Of a stretch of DNA of 64,000 nucleotides, positions 15,152 to 23,113 are shown in pieces. The position numbers were made by a program, and so were the translations under genes. The stretch's first letter is position 1. Each line of letters begins with the position of its first letter. Under the pieces are notes generated by a model that searched no databases, was not told the DNA's origin, and saw only the letters and a list, made by a program, of their open reading frames with translations. The stretch is from Chelativorans sp. ZYF759 (GTDB lineage: Bacteria; Pseudomonadota; Alphaproteobacteria; Rhizobiales; Rhizobiaceae): contig NZ_WVVV01000001.1 of the NCBI RefSeq assembly GCF_012911015.1, positions 124,001 to 188,000 of the forward strand, written 5' to 3'.

Positions 15152-17602
15152 TCACTCCGCCGCCTGCTGCAAGGAAAGGGCCGCCATCGGCTGGAACTCG
15201 TGCTTGTCCTTTCCTGACACACGCTCCGACCACGGATCGACCTGCGCGAATTTCTGGGAGAAGACGAACCGGTCGAAATAGGCCTTGCGGCGATCGAAAT
15301 CGTCGAGCACCTGCCGCCTGATCTCCTCGGTGCCGATACGTTTGGCCCATTTGTAGATGCGTTCCAGATAACGGCCCTGCTCTCGATACATCTGCGTCAG
15401 CGCGACGATGACCTCGAGCGCCTCGTCCTCGGTCTTGACCGATCCGAGAATTTCGGTGCCCTTGATGTCGAGGCCGGCAGCACCGGCGAAATGGATTTCG
15501 AAGCCCGAATCCACGCAGATGACGCCGACATCCTTGCAGGTCGCCTCGGCGCAGTTTCGGGGACAGCCGGAGACGCCCATCTTGACCTTGGCGGGCGTCC
15601 ACGAGCCCCACATGAATTTCTCGATACGGATGCCCAGGCCCGTCGAATCCTGCGTGCCGAAGCGGCACCAGTCGGAGCCGACACAGGTCTTCACGGTGCG
15701 CAGGCCCTTGGCATAGGCCTGGCCCGAGACGAAACCGGCCTCGCCGAGATCGGCCCACACGGCGGGCAGATCTTCCTTGCGGATGCCGAGCATGTCGATG
15801 CGCTGGCCGCCCGTCACCTTGACCGCGGGGATCGCGAACTTGTCGACGACGTCGGCGATGGCGCGCAGTTCCTTCGACGAGGTCATGCCGCCCCACATGC
15901 GGGGCACGACGGAGTAGGTGCCGTCCTTCTGGATGTTGGCGTGGACGCGCTCATTGACGAAGCGCGACTGGTAGTCGTCGGCATATTCGTCGGGCCAGTC
16001 GGCCACGAGATAGTAGTTGAGCGCCGGACGACACTTCGCGCAGCCGCACGAGGTCTTCCATTCCAGTTCCTGCATGACGGCGGGTATGGTCTTGAGACCC
16101 TTCGCCTTGATGAGGCGGCGTACGTCATCATGGCCGAGATCAGTGCATGAACACATCGGCTGCACGGCGGCCGGATTGTAGCTGTCGCCGAGCGAAAGCC
16201 GCATCAGCTGCTCGACCAGGCCCGTACAGGTGCCGCAGGAAGCGGAAGCCTTGGTGTGGGCGCGCACATCGTCGAGCGATGTCAGCCCCTTCGACGTGAC
16301 GGTGGAAACGATCTTGCCCTTGCAGACGCCGTTGCAGCCGCAGATTTCCGCATCATCCGCCAGTGCCGCAACGGCGGCCAAAGGGTCCGCGTTGCCTCCT
16401 CCCTGAAAGGCCTGCCCGAAGATCAGCGTGTCGCGCATCTCCGACACGTCGGTCTGCTTCTTCTTCAGGTCGTTGAACCATGCACCGTCGGAGGTCTCTC
16501 CGAAGAGCACCGTCCCGATCACGCGGTTCTCCTTCAGGATCACGCGCTTGTAGATGCCGCAGGACGCGTCGCGCAGGACGATTTCCTCGCGATCCTCGCC
16601 ATCTGCGAAATCGCCGACCGAATAGAGATCGATGCCCGTTACCTTGAGCTTGGTGGGCGTGTCGGAATGGACGAAGCGCTTGTCCTGGCTGCCCGAAAGC
16701 GTTGCGGCCGCGGTCCGCGCCATTTCGTAGAGCGGCGCCACGAGGCCGTAAACATTGCCGCCCACCTCGGCGCATTCGCCAACGGAAAGGATGTCGGGGT
16801 CGGATGTCACCATCTTCTCGTCGGTGACGATGCCGCGCCCGACCTCCAGCCCCGCCTCCTTCGCCACGGCGACGTTCGGGCGGATGCCGACGGCCATGAC
16901 GACGAGCGTGGCGGGGATGATCGTGCCATCCGCGAGTTCGACGCCCTCGACCCTCCCCTCGCCGAGGATCGCCTTCGTGTTGGCTTTGGTCAGAACCTCG
17001 ATGCCGCGCGCCTCGACGGCCTTCTGCAGCAGATAGCCGGCGGCCGCGTCGAGCTGGCGCTCCATAAGCGTCGGCATGACATGCAGCACGGTCACGTCCA
17101 TGCCGCGGGCCTTCAGCCCGGCGGCGGCCTCAAGCCCGAGCAGCCCGCCGCCGATCACCACCGCCTTCTCCCGCGACTGCGCGGCCAGCAGCATGGCGTC
17201 GACATCGTCGAGATCGCGGTAGGTGATGACACCGGGAAGATCGCTGCCGGGCACCGGTATAATGAACGGCACCGATCCGGTGGCGATGACCAGCTTGTCG
17301 TAGGCAACCGTTTCGCCGTGCTCGGAGGTAACCGTCTTCGCCGCGCGGTCGATGGCAACGATCCTGTGCCCCTTGTAGAGCATGATGTCGCGCTCGACGT
17401 ACCAGCCGTCCCCGTGGATGACGATCTCCTCGAAGGTCTTTTCTCCCGAAAGCACGGGTGACAGCATGATGCGGTCGTAGTTCACGCGCGGCTCGGCATT
17501 GAAGATGGTGATCTGGTAGCGGTCGGGCGCGGCTTCCAGCAGGTGCTCGAGCATTCGCCCGGGCGCCATGCCGTTGCCGATGATGACGAGCTTCTCCCTC
17601 AT
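15152..17602 (-). CDS. nirB: NAD(P)H-dependent assimilatory nitrite reductase large subunit
   Basis: Six-electron reduction of nitrite to ammonium. Domains in order: FAD/NAD pyridine-nucleotide reductase (VIIGNGMAPGRMLEHL; second dinucleotide fold VIGGGLLGLEAAAGL), two BFD-like [2Fe-2S] segments (CGCNGVCKGKIVSTV ... CGTCTGLVEQLM; CGCAKCRPALNYYL), then the ferredoxin-like and sirohaem/[4Fe-4S] half. The sirohaem ligands are clear: TCVGSDWC and SGCPRNCAEATC. The ATG at 17602 has GGAG eight bases upstream; an in-frame GTG at 17611 overlaps the nrtD stop (GTGA) and is the alternative, adding three residues. The length of about 816 is normal. It sits between the nitrate importer genes and nirD. 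Confidence 0.95.
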   Translation of the reverse strand: MREKLVIIGNGMAPGRMLEHLLEAAPDRYQITIFNAEPRVNYDRIMLSPVLSGEKTFEEIVIHGDGWYVERDIMLYKGHRIVAIDRAAKTVTSEHGETVAYDKLVIATGSVPFIIPVPGSDLPGVITYRDLDDVDAMLLAAQSREKAVVIGGGLLGLEAAAGLKARGMDVTVLHVMPTLMERQLDAAAGYLLQKAVEARGIEVLTKANTKAILGEGRVEGVELADGTIIPATLVVMAVGIRPNVAVAKEAGLEVGRGIVTDEKMVTSDPDILSVGECAEVGGNVYGLVAPLYEMARTAAATLSGSQDKRFVHSDTPTKLKVTGIDLYSVGDFADGEDREEIVLRDASCGIYKRVILKENRVIGTVLFGETSDGAWFNDLKKKQTDVSEMRDTLIFGQAFQGGGNADPLAAVAALADDAEICGCNGVCKGKIVSTVTSKGLTSLDDVRAHTKASASCGTCTGLVEQLMRLSLGDSYNPAAVQPMCSCTDLGHDDVRRLIKAKGLKTIPAVMQELEWKTSCGCAKCRPALNYYLVADWPDEYADDYQSRFVNERVHANIQKDGTYSVVPRMWGGMTSSKELRAIADVVDKFAIPAVKVTGGQRIDMLGIRKEDLPAVWADLGEAGFVSGQAYAKGLRTVKTCVGSDWCRFGTQDSTGLGIRIEKFMWGSWTPAKVKMGVSGCPRNCAEATCKDVGVICVDSGFEIHFAGAAGLDIKGTEILGSVKTEDEALEVIVALTQMYREQGRYLERIYKWAKRIGTEEIRRQVLDDFDRRKAYFDRFVFSQKFAQVDPWSERVSGKDKHEFQPMAALSLQQAAE

Positions 17603-17607
17603 CGCAC

Positions 17608-18405
17608 TCACTCCGCTGCTTCCACGAAGCGGTGGCGCTCGTAGAGGAATTTCAGGACGGCCTCCCGGCAGCGCAGGTAGTTGCGGTCGGTGGCCAGGGT
17701 GATGCGCGATCGCGGCCGTGCGAGCGGGACGTCCAGAATGTCTCCGATGGTGGCCGCCGGCCCGTTGGTCATCATCACGATGCGATCCGACAGCAGCACC
17801 GCCTCGTCGACATCGTGAGTGATCATGATGACGGTGTTGCCGAGCCGAGAATGGATTTCCATCATCTGGTCCTGGAGATGGGCGCGTGTCAGCGCGTCGA
17901 GCGCGCCGAAGGGCTCGTCGAGCAACAGGATCTTGGGCTCCATCGCCAGCGCGCGGGCAATGCCCACACGCTGCTTCATGCCGCCCGAAATTTCCGCCGG
18001 GCGCTTGTCAGCGGCATGCGCCATCTGGACGAGAGACAGGTTCTCCATGATCCAGTCATGCCGCTCAGCCCGCGACTTCTTGCCGGCGAAGACCTTGGAG
18101 ACGGCCAGCTTTACATTGTCGTAGACGGTCAGCCAGGGCAGCAGCGAATGGTTCTGGAAGACCACGGCCCGGTCCGGCCCGGGGGCGTTGACCTCCTTGT
18201 TTTCCAGGAGCACCGCGCCCTCGGTGATCGGTACGAGCCCGGCGACGAGATTGAGCAGCGTCGATTTCCCGCAGCCGGAATGACCGATGATGGAGATGTA
18301 TTCTCCCTTGTCGATGGTCAGCTTGATGTCGCGCAGGACTTCCGTGCGCTGGGCGCCGCGGGTGAAGGTCTTGCCGATGCGGTCGAGATTGAGATAGGCG
18401 GTCAT
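17608..18405 (-). CDS. nrtD: Nitrate ABC transporter, ATP-binding protein
   Basis: 265 residues from the ATG at 18405. Walker A GHSGCGKST, signature ISGGMKQRVGIARAL and Walker B ILLLDEPFGALD are intact, with the switch His in MITHDVDEAVLLSD. Upstream in-frame residues to 18462 overlap the permease gene end and look non-coding. This single-domain ATPase matches NrtD/TauB-type subunits. With NrtA and NrtB encoded just upstream it forms a nitrate/nitrite importer. The NrtC subunit with a fused regulatory substrate-binding domain, found in cyanobacteria, is not present, as usual in proteobacteria. The stop overlaps a GTG that could start nirB. Confidence 0.93.
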   Translation of the reverse strand: MTAYLNLDRIGKTFTRGAQRTEVLRDIKLTIDKGEYISIIGHSGCGKSTLLNLVAGLVPITEGAVLLENKEVNAPGPDRAVVFQNHSLLPWLTVYDNVKLAVSKVFAGKKSRAERHDWIMENLSLVQMAHAADKRPAEISGGMKQRVGIARALAMEPKILLLDEPFGALDALTRAHLQDQMMEIHSRLGNTVIMITHDVDEAVLLSDRIVMMTNGPAATIGDILDVPLARPRSRITLATDRNYLRCREAVLKFLYERHRFVEAAE

Positions 18406-18415
18406 GTCGCTCTCC

Positions 18416-19321
18416 TCAGTTGGCGGGCGCGCCGCGGGTGACGACGTAGCCGAGCAGGCCAACCAGCTTGTCGAGGACGAAGCCGACCAGGCCGATATAG
18501 ACCAGCGCCACGATGATGTCGGTCAGGCGCGAGGAGTTCCACGCGTCCCAGATGAAGAAGCCGATGCCGACGCCGCCGGTGAGCATCTCGGCCGCGACGA
18601 TGGCGAGCCATGACAGTCCGACGCCGATCCTGAGCCCGGAGAAGATGTATGGGGCCGCCGACGGGACCATGATCTTGAAGAAGAACTCGATCTGGTTGAG
18701 CCGCAGCACACGCGCCACGTTGCGGTAGTCCTGCGGAATGTTTCGCACCCCGGCGGCCGTATTGATGATCACCGGCCAGATCGCGGTGATGAAGATCACG
18801 AAGATCGCGGAGGGACGCGAATCCATGAAGGCGGCGAGCGAGATGGGCAGCCAGGCGAGTGGCGGGACGGTCCGCAGCACCTGGAACAGCGGGTCGAGAC
18901 CGCGCATCATCCAGACGGATTGGCCGATCACCGCGCCGATGAGAACGCCGACGATCGCCGCCAGCCCGAAGCCGTAGGCAACCCTCTCCAGCGAAACCAG
19001 GACGCGCCAGCCGAGCCCGATGTCCTGCGACCCGAAGACGAAGAACGGATCGATGATCAGGTCGTAACTTTCCGCCCAGACGGTCGAGGGCGGCGGCAGC
19101 GAGGAGCCCGGCGAGGAGAAGGTGGCCTCCCAGACGGCGAGCAGAAGCACCACCACCAGCAAGGGCGGCAGCAGGTTGCGGGCGAGCCAGGCCATGGCTC
19201 CCGCCAGCCTGCGCTTCGGAAGGTCGGGGGTTGGCAGCGCCACGACGCGCGGTGGCGTTGTCGTTTCGGTTTGTCGCGGGAGACGGGCGATCGTTTCGCC
19301 CTGCAAGGCCTGTACGGTCAT
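18416..19321 (-). CDS. nrtB: Nitrate ABC transporter, permease
   Basis: 301 residues with a cytoplasmic N-terminal tail of about 45 residues, a first membrane segment (LLPPLLVVVLLLAVWEA) and five more. The EAA-like coupling loop is GVRNIPQDYRNVARVLRLN ... VPSAAPYIFSGLRIGVGLSW, typical of the nitrate/taurine/sulfonate BPD permease family. It lies 50 bases after nrtA and 10 before nrtD in the same operon. The ATG at 19321 gives the usual NrtB length. Confidence 0.94.
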   Translation of the reverse strand: MTVQALQGETIARLPRQTETTTPPRVVALPTPDLPKRRLAGAMAWLARNLLPPLLVVVLLLAVWEATFSSPGSSLPPPSTVWAESYDLIIDPFFVFGSQDIGLGWRVLVSLERVAYGFGLAAIVGVLIGAVIGQSVWMMRGLDPLFQVLRTVPPLAWLPISLAAFMDSRPSAIFVIFITAIWPVIINTAAGVRNIPQDYRNVARVLRLNQIEFFFKIMVPSAAPYIFSGLRIGVGLSWLAIVAAEMLTGGVGIGFFIWDAWNSSRLTDIIVALVYIGLVGFVLDKLVGLLGYVVTRGAPAN

Positions 19322-19371
19322 TCAACTTGCCTTCCGATTGGGTGGGGAGGTTGGCGTTCAGGGATGTCGAG

Positions 19372-20685
19372 CTAGGCGGTGGCCTTGATCTCGAGGCTCT
19401 GCAGGTAGGCCTGGGGGTCTGCCGGGTCGAAGACCTTGCCGTCGAAGAACGTCTCCACGCCGCGGCTGTCGCCTTCGGGCAGGTCCGTCAGTCCCAGTCC
19501 CTTCGCGGCCTCCAGCCAGAGGTCGGAGCGATTGGTGGCGTCGACGATGGCCTTGACGTCGGTCTCGGCCGGGAAATAGCCCCAGCGGATGTTTTCGGTC
19601 ATGAACCAGGTGTCGAGGCTCTTCCAGGGATAGGATGTCTCGCCCTTCTCGCCCCAGAACTTCATCAGCAGGTCGGTGCCTTCGGCGGTGCGGCCGTTGC
19701 CGTAATTGATGTCGCCCCTGATGCGGCCGATGATGTCCGGCACGGGGACGTTGTACCATTGGCGCCGGCCGATGATCTCGGCCATCTCCTGCTTGTTCTC
19801 CATCTCCTCGCACCATTGCTGGGCTTCCATGACGGCCATCATGATGGCCAGCGTGGCGTTGGGATTCTCGTCCACGAACTGCGCGCGCATGCCGAGCACC
19901 TTCTCGGGATGATGGGACCACAGCTCTCCGGTGGTCAGCGCGGTGAAGCCGATCCGCTGGTTGACGAGCTGCTCGTTCCAGGGTTCGCCGACACAGAAGC
20001 AATCCATGTTGCCGACCTTCATGTTCGCCACCATCTGCGGCGGCGGAACAACGATCAGGCTGAGGTCGCGGTCGGGGTCGATGCCGCCTGCGGCCAGCCA
20101 GTAGCGGATCCAGAGATCATGCGTGCCGCCCGGGAAGGTCATGGCGGCAGTAACCTCGCCGCCGGCCGCCTTCTTCCGCTCGAAGGCCTCCCTCAGCGCA
20201 CCGGAATCAAGCGTGACGCCGGTGTCTGCATATTCCTGCGCAACCGAGATGCCCTGGCAGTCCTCGTTGAGGCTGAGCAGCGTGTACATCGGCAGCGGCT
20301 GGTTGTTCTGCATGACCCGTCCGGAGGCGTAGAGATGAACCTTCGGGCGCAGGATGTGACCGCCGTCGATGCCGCCAGAGCCGCTGCCGAGCGCCATGTT
20401 GTCGCGCGTCGCACCCCAGGATGCCTGCTTCTCGACCTCCACGTCCGGCACGCCGTATTTGGCGTAGAGCCCCTTTTCCTTGGCGATGATCAGCGGCGCG
20501 GAATCGGTCAGCGCGATGTAGCCAAGCCGCGCCCCCGAGACCTCCGGTCCGCCTGCCGCCGCATGCGCGCCATAGGGAAGCAATGCCTTTGCCGCGCCGA
20601 GCAGCGCGCCCGTAGCCGCAACTCCCTTGAGGAAGGCCCGGCGATCGGTCCGTGCCACCCTGCCATTCTCGATCTTCTCGCTCAT
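19372..20685 (-). CDS. nrtA: Nitrate ABC transporter substrate-binding protein, Tat-exported
   Basis: Periplasmic nitrate-binding protein of the NrtA/CmpA family. The ATG at 20685 gives a 437-residue protein with a twin-arginine signal (TDRRAFLKGVAATGALLG). Family motifs include LGYIALTDSAPLIIAKEKGLYAKYG, FPGGTHDLWIRYWLAAGGIDPD, VVPPPQMVANMK, GEPWNEQ and YPWKSLDTWFMTENIRWGY. It is the first structural gene of the nitrate operon and is preceded by a roughly 160-base leader with a terminator and an ANTAR-type hairpin. The neighbouring NasS is a cytoplasmic paralogue without a signal peptide. Confidence 0.95.
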   Translation of the reverse strand: MSEKIENGRVARTDRRAFLKGVAATGALLGAAKALLPYGAHAAAGGPEVSGARLGYIALTDSAPLIIAKEKGLYAKYGVPDVEVEKQASWGATRDNMALGSGSGGIDGGHILRPKVHLYASGRVMQNNQPLPMYTLLSLNEDCQGISVAQEYADTGVTLDSGALREAFERKKAAGGEVTAAMTFPGGTHDLWIRYWLAAGGIDPDRDLSLIVVPPPQMVANMKVGNMDCFCVGEPWNEQLVNQRIGFTALTTGELWSHHPEKVLGMRAQFVDENPNATLAIMMAVMEAQQWCEEMENKQEMAEIIGRRQWYNVPVPDIIGRIRGDINYGNGRTAEGTDLLMKFWGEKGETSYPWKSLDTWFMTENIRWGYFPAETDVKAIVDATNRSDLWLEAAKGLGLTDLPEGDSRGVETFFDGKVFDPADPQAYLQSLEIKATA

Positions 20686-20724
20686 GTCGGTCTCCACTTT
20701 GGCGTCATTCCCGCCGCCCGTTGG

Positions 20725-20795
20725 TCCAAAAGAAAAGCCGCCGGCCAGTCTTGCGTGCCCGTTTCCGGGTGAGCGAAAGACTGATCGGCGGCTTT
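20725..20795 (-). terminator. Intrinsic terminator (attenuator) in the nrtA leader
   Basis: On the minus strand a long stem forms between 20795-20777 and 20752-20734: AAAGCCGCCG..CAGTCTT pairs with AAGACTG..CGGCGGCTTT across a two-base internal mismatch. A second small CCCG-GAAA-CGGG hairpin sits in the loop. The 3' arm runs into TTTTCTTTT (to 20725). It lies 40 bases before the nrtA start and after the sigma-54 promoter, so transcription would stop here unless an antiterminator acts; NasT, encoded upstream, is the obvious candidate. Confidence 0.85.
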
Positions 20796-20804
20796 GCCTG
20801 GTGA

Positions 20805-20824
20805 GGCGCCCGTCCTTGGACGCC
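20805..20824 (-). promoter_or_regulatory. ANTAR-type hexaloop RNA hairpin (candidate NasT target)
   Basis: The minus-strand RNA forms a perfect seven-pair stem (one G-U), GGCGUCC with GGGCGCC, closing the six-base loop AAGGAC. Loop position 1 is A and position 4 is G, the signature of the second hairpin recognised by ANTAR antiterminators. It ends nine bases before the terminator stem. A GGGCC-CCA-GGCCC hairpin at 20833-20845 lies in the place of the first hairpin, but I could not find a clean A..G hexaloop there. The nearby nasT gene encodes an ANTAR protein. Confidence 0.7.
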
Positions 20825-20858
20825 GATTTCGTGGGCCTGGGGCCCTCAGCGATAGATA

Positions 20859-20874
20859 TGCAGGAAGCGTGCCA
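20859..20874 (-). promoter_or_regulatory. Sigma-54 (-24/-12) promoter of the nitrate operon
   Basis: The minus strand reads TGGCACGCTTCCTGCA. It has GG at -24, GC at -12 and exactly ten bases between them, and TGGCACG is a full match to the -24 box. Transcription would start near 20849, just ahead of the leader hairpins. Sigma-54 control implies an enhancer-binding protein, most simply NtrC, and therefore nitrogen-limitation control. Confidence 0.82.
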
Positions 20875-20961
20875 CTTTGGCGGCGCCGGAAAAGACAACG
20901 TATTTTCAGCGGCTTACTGAGGAGGCCCTATCGGCGCGGCACGACGCCATTGATGACGTGC

Positions 20962-20989
20962 TGTGCAGCATGTCGATGTGCGCTGCACA
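20962..20989 (-). promoter_or_regulatory. Inverted repeat upstream of the sigma-54 promoter, candidate enhancer (NtrC) site
   Basis: Perfect 8-base arms TGTGCAGC and GCTGCACA are separated by 12 bases. The site is centred about 126 bases upstream of the predicted start of transcription, a normal distance for an enhancer. The TGCAC-type half sites are compatible with NtrC, but the spacing is not the textbook one, so the protein is inferred. Confidence 0.4.
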
Positions 20990-21012
20990 ATTTCCGGGCA
21001 TGCCAGTCCATT

Positions 21013-22248
21013 TCAGGTCGCGGTCGTGCCCGCTCGGGCCTGCTCCTCGATATAGCGATCCAGGGCGTCGGGGTCGAAGATCCGGCCGTCGAAAAAGCCG
21101 TCCGGTCCGAGTGTGAGGCTGGCGCCGGCCGACCCGACGGGGGTGGCCGCGGTCAGGGCTCCCTCGACCTTCGCATTCGCCCCTGGCAGCGCCACGCCGA
21201 GCGGCTTGAGCGCGCTGCGGTACAGGTCCGGGCGGTAGCATTCGCGCGCTGTCAGGGCATTGGCCTCTGAATGCGCCACATCACCCCAGCGGACCATCTG
21301 CGTGTAGAACCACAGCGCGTGGCTCTTCCAGGGGAAGTTCGCGGCCTTGTCGAAGGGCAGGAAAAAATCCTCGACATAACGGAAGACGCCGTCGCCCGGA
21401 TCGAGACTGCCCGTCAGCGCACGCATCTGGATTTCCGCCGGCTGTCCGAGAAAGGCGGGACGAGCCATCAGGGCGGTGAGTTCGGCGTGGTTGCGATGAT
21501 CCTGGCACCATCGCGCAGCCTTGTGCAAGGCACGAAGCAGCGCCGCCAGTGCCTCGGCATTGTCCTGCGCCCACATCCTGCGCACGCCCAGAACCTTCTC
21601 GGGGCTGTTGCGCCAGATGGCGGCTTTCACGGTTGCGATATGGCCCTTGCCGGTGACGACGGAAGCACTGTTCCAAGGCTCGCCCACACAGTAGCCATCG
21701 ATGCGCCCCGCCGCCAGCGCATCGGCCATGAAGGGGGGCGGGACGATCACGATCTCGATCTCGCTTTCGGGATCGATGCCACAGCCGGCCAGCCAGTAGC
21801 GCAGTTCGTAATTGTGCCCGGAATGCGGATGCGTCACCGCGAAACGCAGCAACCTGTCCTCTCCCCGCCGGCTGTGGATCAACTCCTTCAGGGCAAGCCC
21901 ATTGCGCGCGGGGTCGAGGGTCGGCTGCGCGCCGAACCGCAACATTCCTTCCCAAACGGCGTTCGAAACGGTCACGCCATTGCCGCCCAGTCCGAACGCA
22001 AAGGGGACGATCGTTTCCGAGGCAAGCGGCGTGAGCCCCAGATTGCCGGCAAGCGGCATGGGGCCGAGCATGTGCGCGACATCGAAATGCCCGATCGCGA
22101 TGCGGTCGCGGATACTGGCCCAGGAGGTTTCGCGGAACAGGTTGAGCTCGATCCCCTCGCCGGCGGCAAAGCCCATTTCGCAGGCCGTCACCAGCACGGC
22201 GCTGTCGAAGAGAGGCATGAAGCCGGCATTGATCTGTATGCTGCTCAT
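21013..22248 (-). CDS. nasS: Nitrate/nitrite sensor protein of the NasS type
   Basis: 411 residues of the NrtA/CmpA ligand-binding fold (NAGFMPLFDSAVLVTACEMG, HSGHNYELRYWLAGCGIDPE, VIVPPPFMADALAAGRIDGY, GEPWNSASVV, NFPWKSHALWFYTQMVRWGD) but without any signal peptide, so cytoplasmic. The start at 22248 overlaps the nasT stop (ATGA). In NasS-NasT systems (family knowledge from Azotobacter, Paracoccus and Bradyrhizobium) NasS holds NasT inactive until nitrate or nitrite binds, then frees NasT to antiterminate the nas transcript. Gene order and the downstream leader hairpin support that role here. Confidence 0.92.
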   Translation of the reverse strand: MSSIQINAGFMPLFDSAVLVTACEMGFAAGEGIELNLFRETSWASIRDRIAIGHFDVAHMLGPMPLAGNLGLTPLASETIVPFAFGLGGNGVTVSNAVWEGMLRFGAQPTLDPARNGLALKELIHSRRGEDRLLRFAVTHPHSGHNYELRYWLAGCGIDPESEIEIVIVPPPFMADALAAGRIDGYCVGEPWNSASVVTGKGHIATVKAAIWRNSPEKVLGVRRMWAQDNAEALAALLRALHKAARWCQDHRNHAELTALMARPAFLGQPAEIQMRALTGSLDPGDGVFRYVEDFFLPFDKAANFPWKSHALWFYTQMVRWGDVAHSEANALTARECYRPDLYRSALKPLGVALPGANAKVEGALTAATPVGSAGASLTLGPDGFFDGRIFDPDALDRYIEEQARAGTTAT

Positions 22249-22850
22249 CGGCTCAATCCTTCCGGTCCGAGAAGCTCGGCGGCGGTGACGAGGCTCTGCG
22301 CCACATCCGCGATCTTGCGGTTCTGGTTCATCGCGTTCTTGCGCAGCAGCGCGTAGGCCTCGTCCTCGCTCAGCTTCCTCGACGTCATGAGGATGCCCTT
22401 GGCCCGCTCTATAATTTTCCTGTTTTCCAGTTCGCCCCGCGCTTCCTCGAGCTCTCTGGCCATCCTCGAAAAGGCGTTGAAGCGACTGATGGCCATCTGC
22501 ATGATGGGTTTCACGCGTTCCTTGCGCAGCCCGTCGACTACATAGGCGGAGACGCCGGCCTCGACCGCCGCCTCGATGGAAGCCGAATCCGCGCGATCGA
22601 CGAACATGGCAATCGGCCGGTTCACGCTTCGCGACAGCTGGAACATGCTCTCCAGCATATCGCGATTGGGGTTTTCCAGATCGATGACGATGACGTCGGG
22701 GCCGACCTCGATGATGCGCCGGGCAATGCCCGATACGTCGTGAACGACCGTGACCTGGTCGTGGCCGGCCTCGCGCAATCCATCCTCGATGATGGCGGCA
22801 CGGATGCGATTTTCATCAATGACAAGAATGTTCAGGGGACGAGCGGTCAT
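22245..22850 (-). CDS. nasT: ANTAR-domain transcription antiterminator of the NasT type
   Basis: 201 residues from the ATG at 22850 (start MTARPLNILVIDENR). The N-terminal receiver-like domain retains Asp in VIDLENP. A coiled-coil linker is followed by the C-terminal ANTAR domain (RKIIERAKGILMTSRKLSEDEAYALLR), which binds paired RNA hairpins. It should prevent termination in the nrtA leader when released by NasS. A palindrome CATTG-TG-CAATG at 22876-22887 lies about 26 bases upstream of the start and may be a regulatory site; I see no sigma-54 box directly in front of this gene. Confidence 0.93.
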   Translation of the reverse strand: MTARPLNILVIDENRIRAAIIEDGLREAGHDQVTVVHDVSGIARRIIEVGPDVIVIDLENPNRDMLESMFQLSRSVNRPIAMFVDRADSASIEAAVEAGVSAYVVDGLRKERVKPIMQMAISRFNAFSRMARELEEARGELENRKIIERAKGILMTSRKLSEDEAYALLRKNAMNQNRKIADVAQSLVTAAELLGPEGLSR

Positions 22851-23113
22851 CGCCACAACTTCAAGCACGCGCTCTCATTGTGCAATGCAAAAATAAGAGC
22901 CGCCGTCGAAGCAGCGGCTATAGGGTGACTGGAAAAATGGGCCCGGGACCGGCCGTCATCGTCGGCCCGCAGATGCGTGGTCCATCATTTCCCAGCCAGT
23001 TGGAGGCGCGGCACCTTTCGCGATTTCCCAGCCGGGAAGGGGCTTGAGTCCGCGTGGTGGCGCAAGACACGGCGCGTACGATGTGGATGCCGACGACACA
23101 AATCCCGCGTCAT

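Noticed and set aside
16256-17461. Plus-strand open frame of 401 codons opposite nirB
   Set aside because: nirB carries all sirohaem and flavin motifs; the antisense product has shadow composition and no ribosome site.
19231-20772. Plus-strand open frame of 513 codons opposite nrtA
   Set aside because: Antisense of a clear nitrate-binding protein; no recognisable domain.
22987-23033. Direct repeat ATTTCCCAGCC upstream of nasT
   Set aside because: Eleven bases repeated once with no symmetry or link to a promoter; could be chance.
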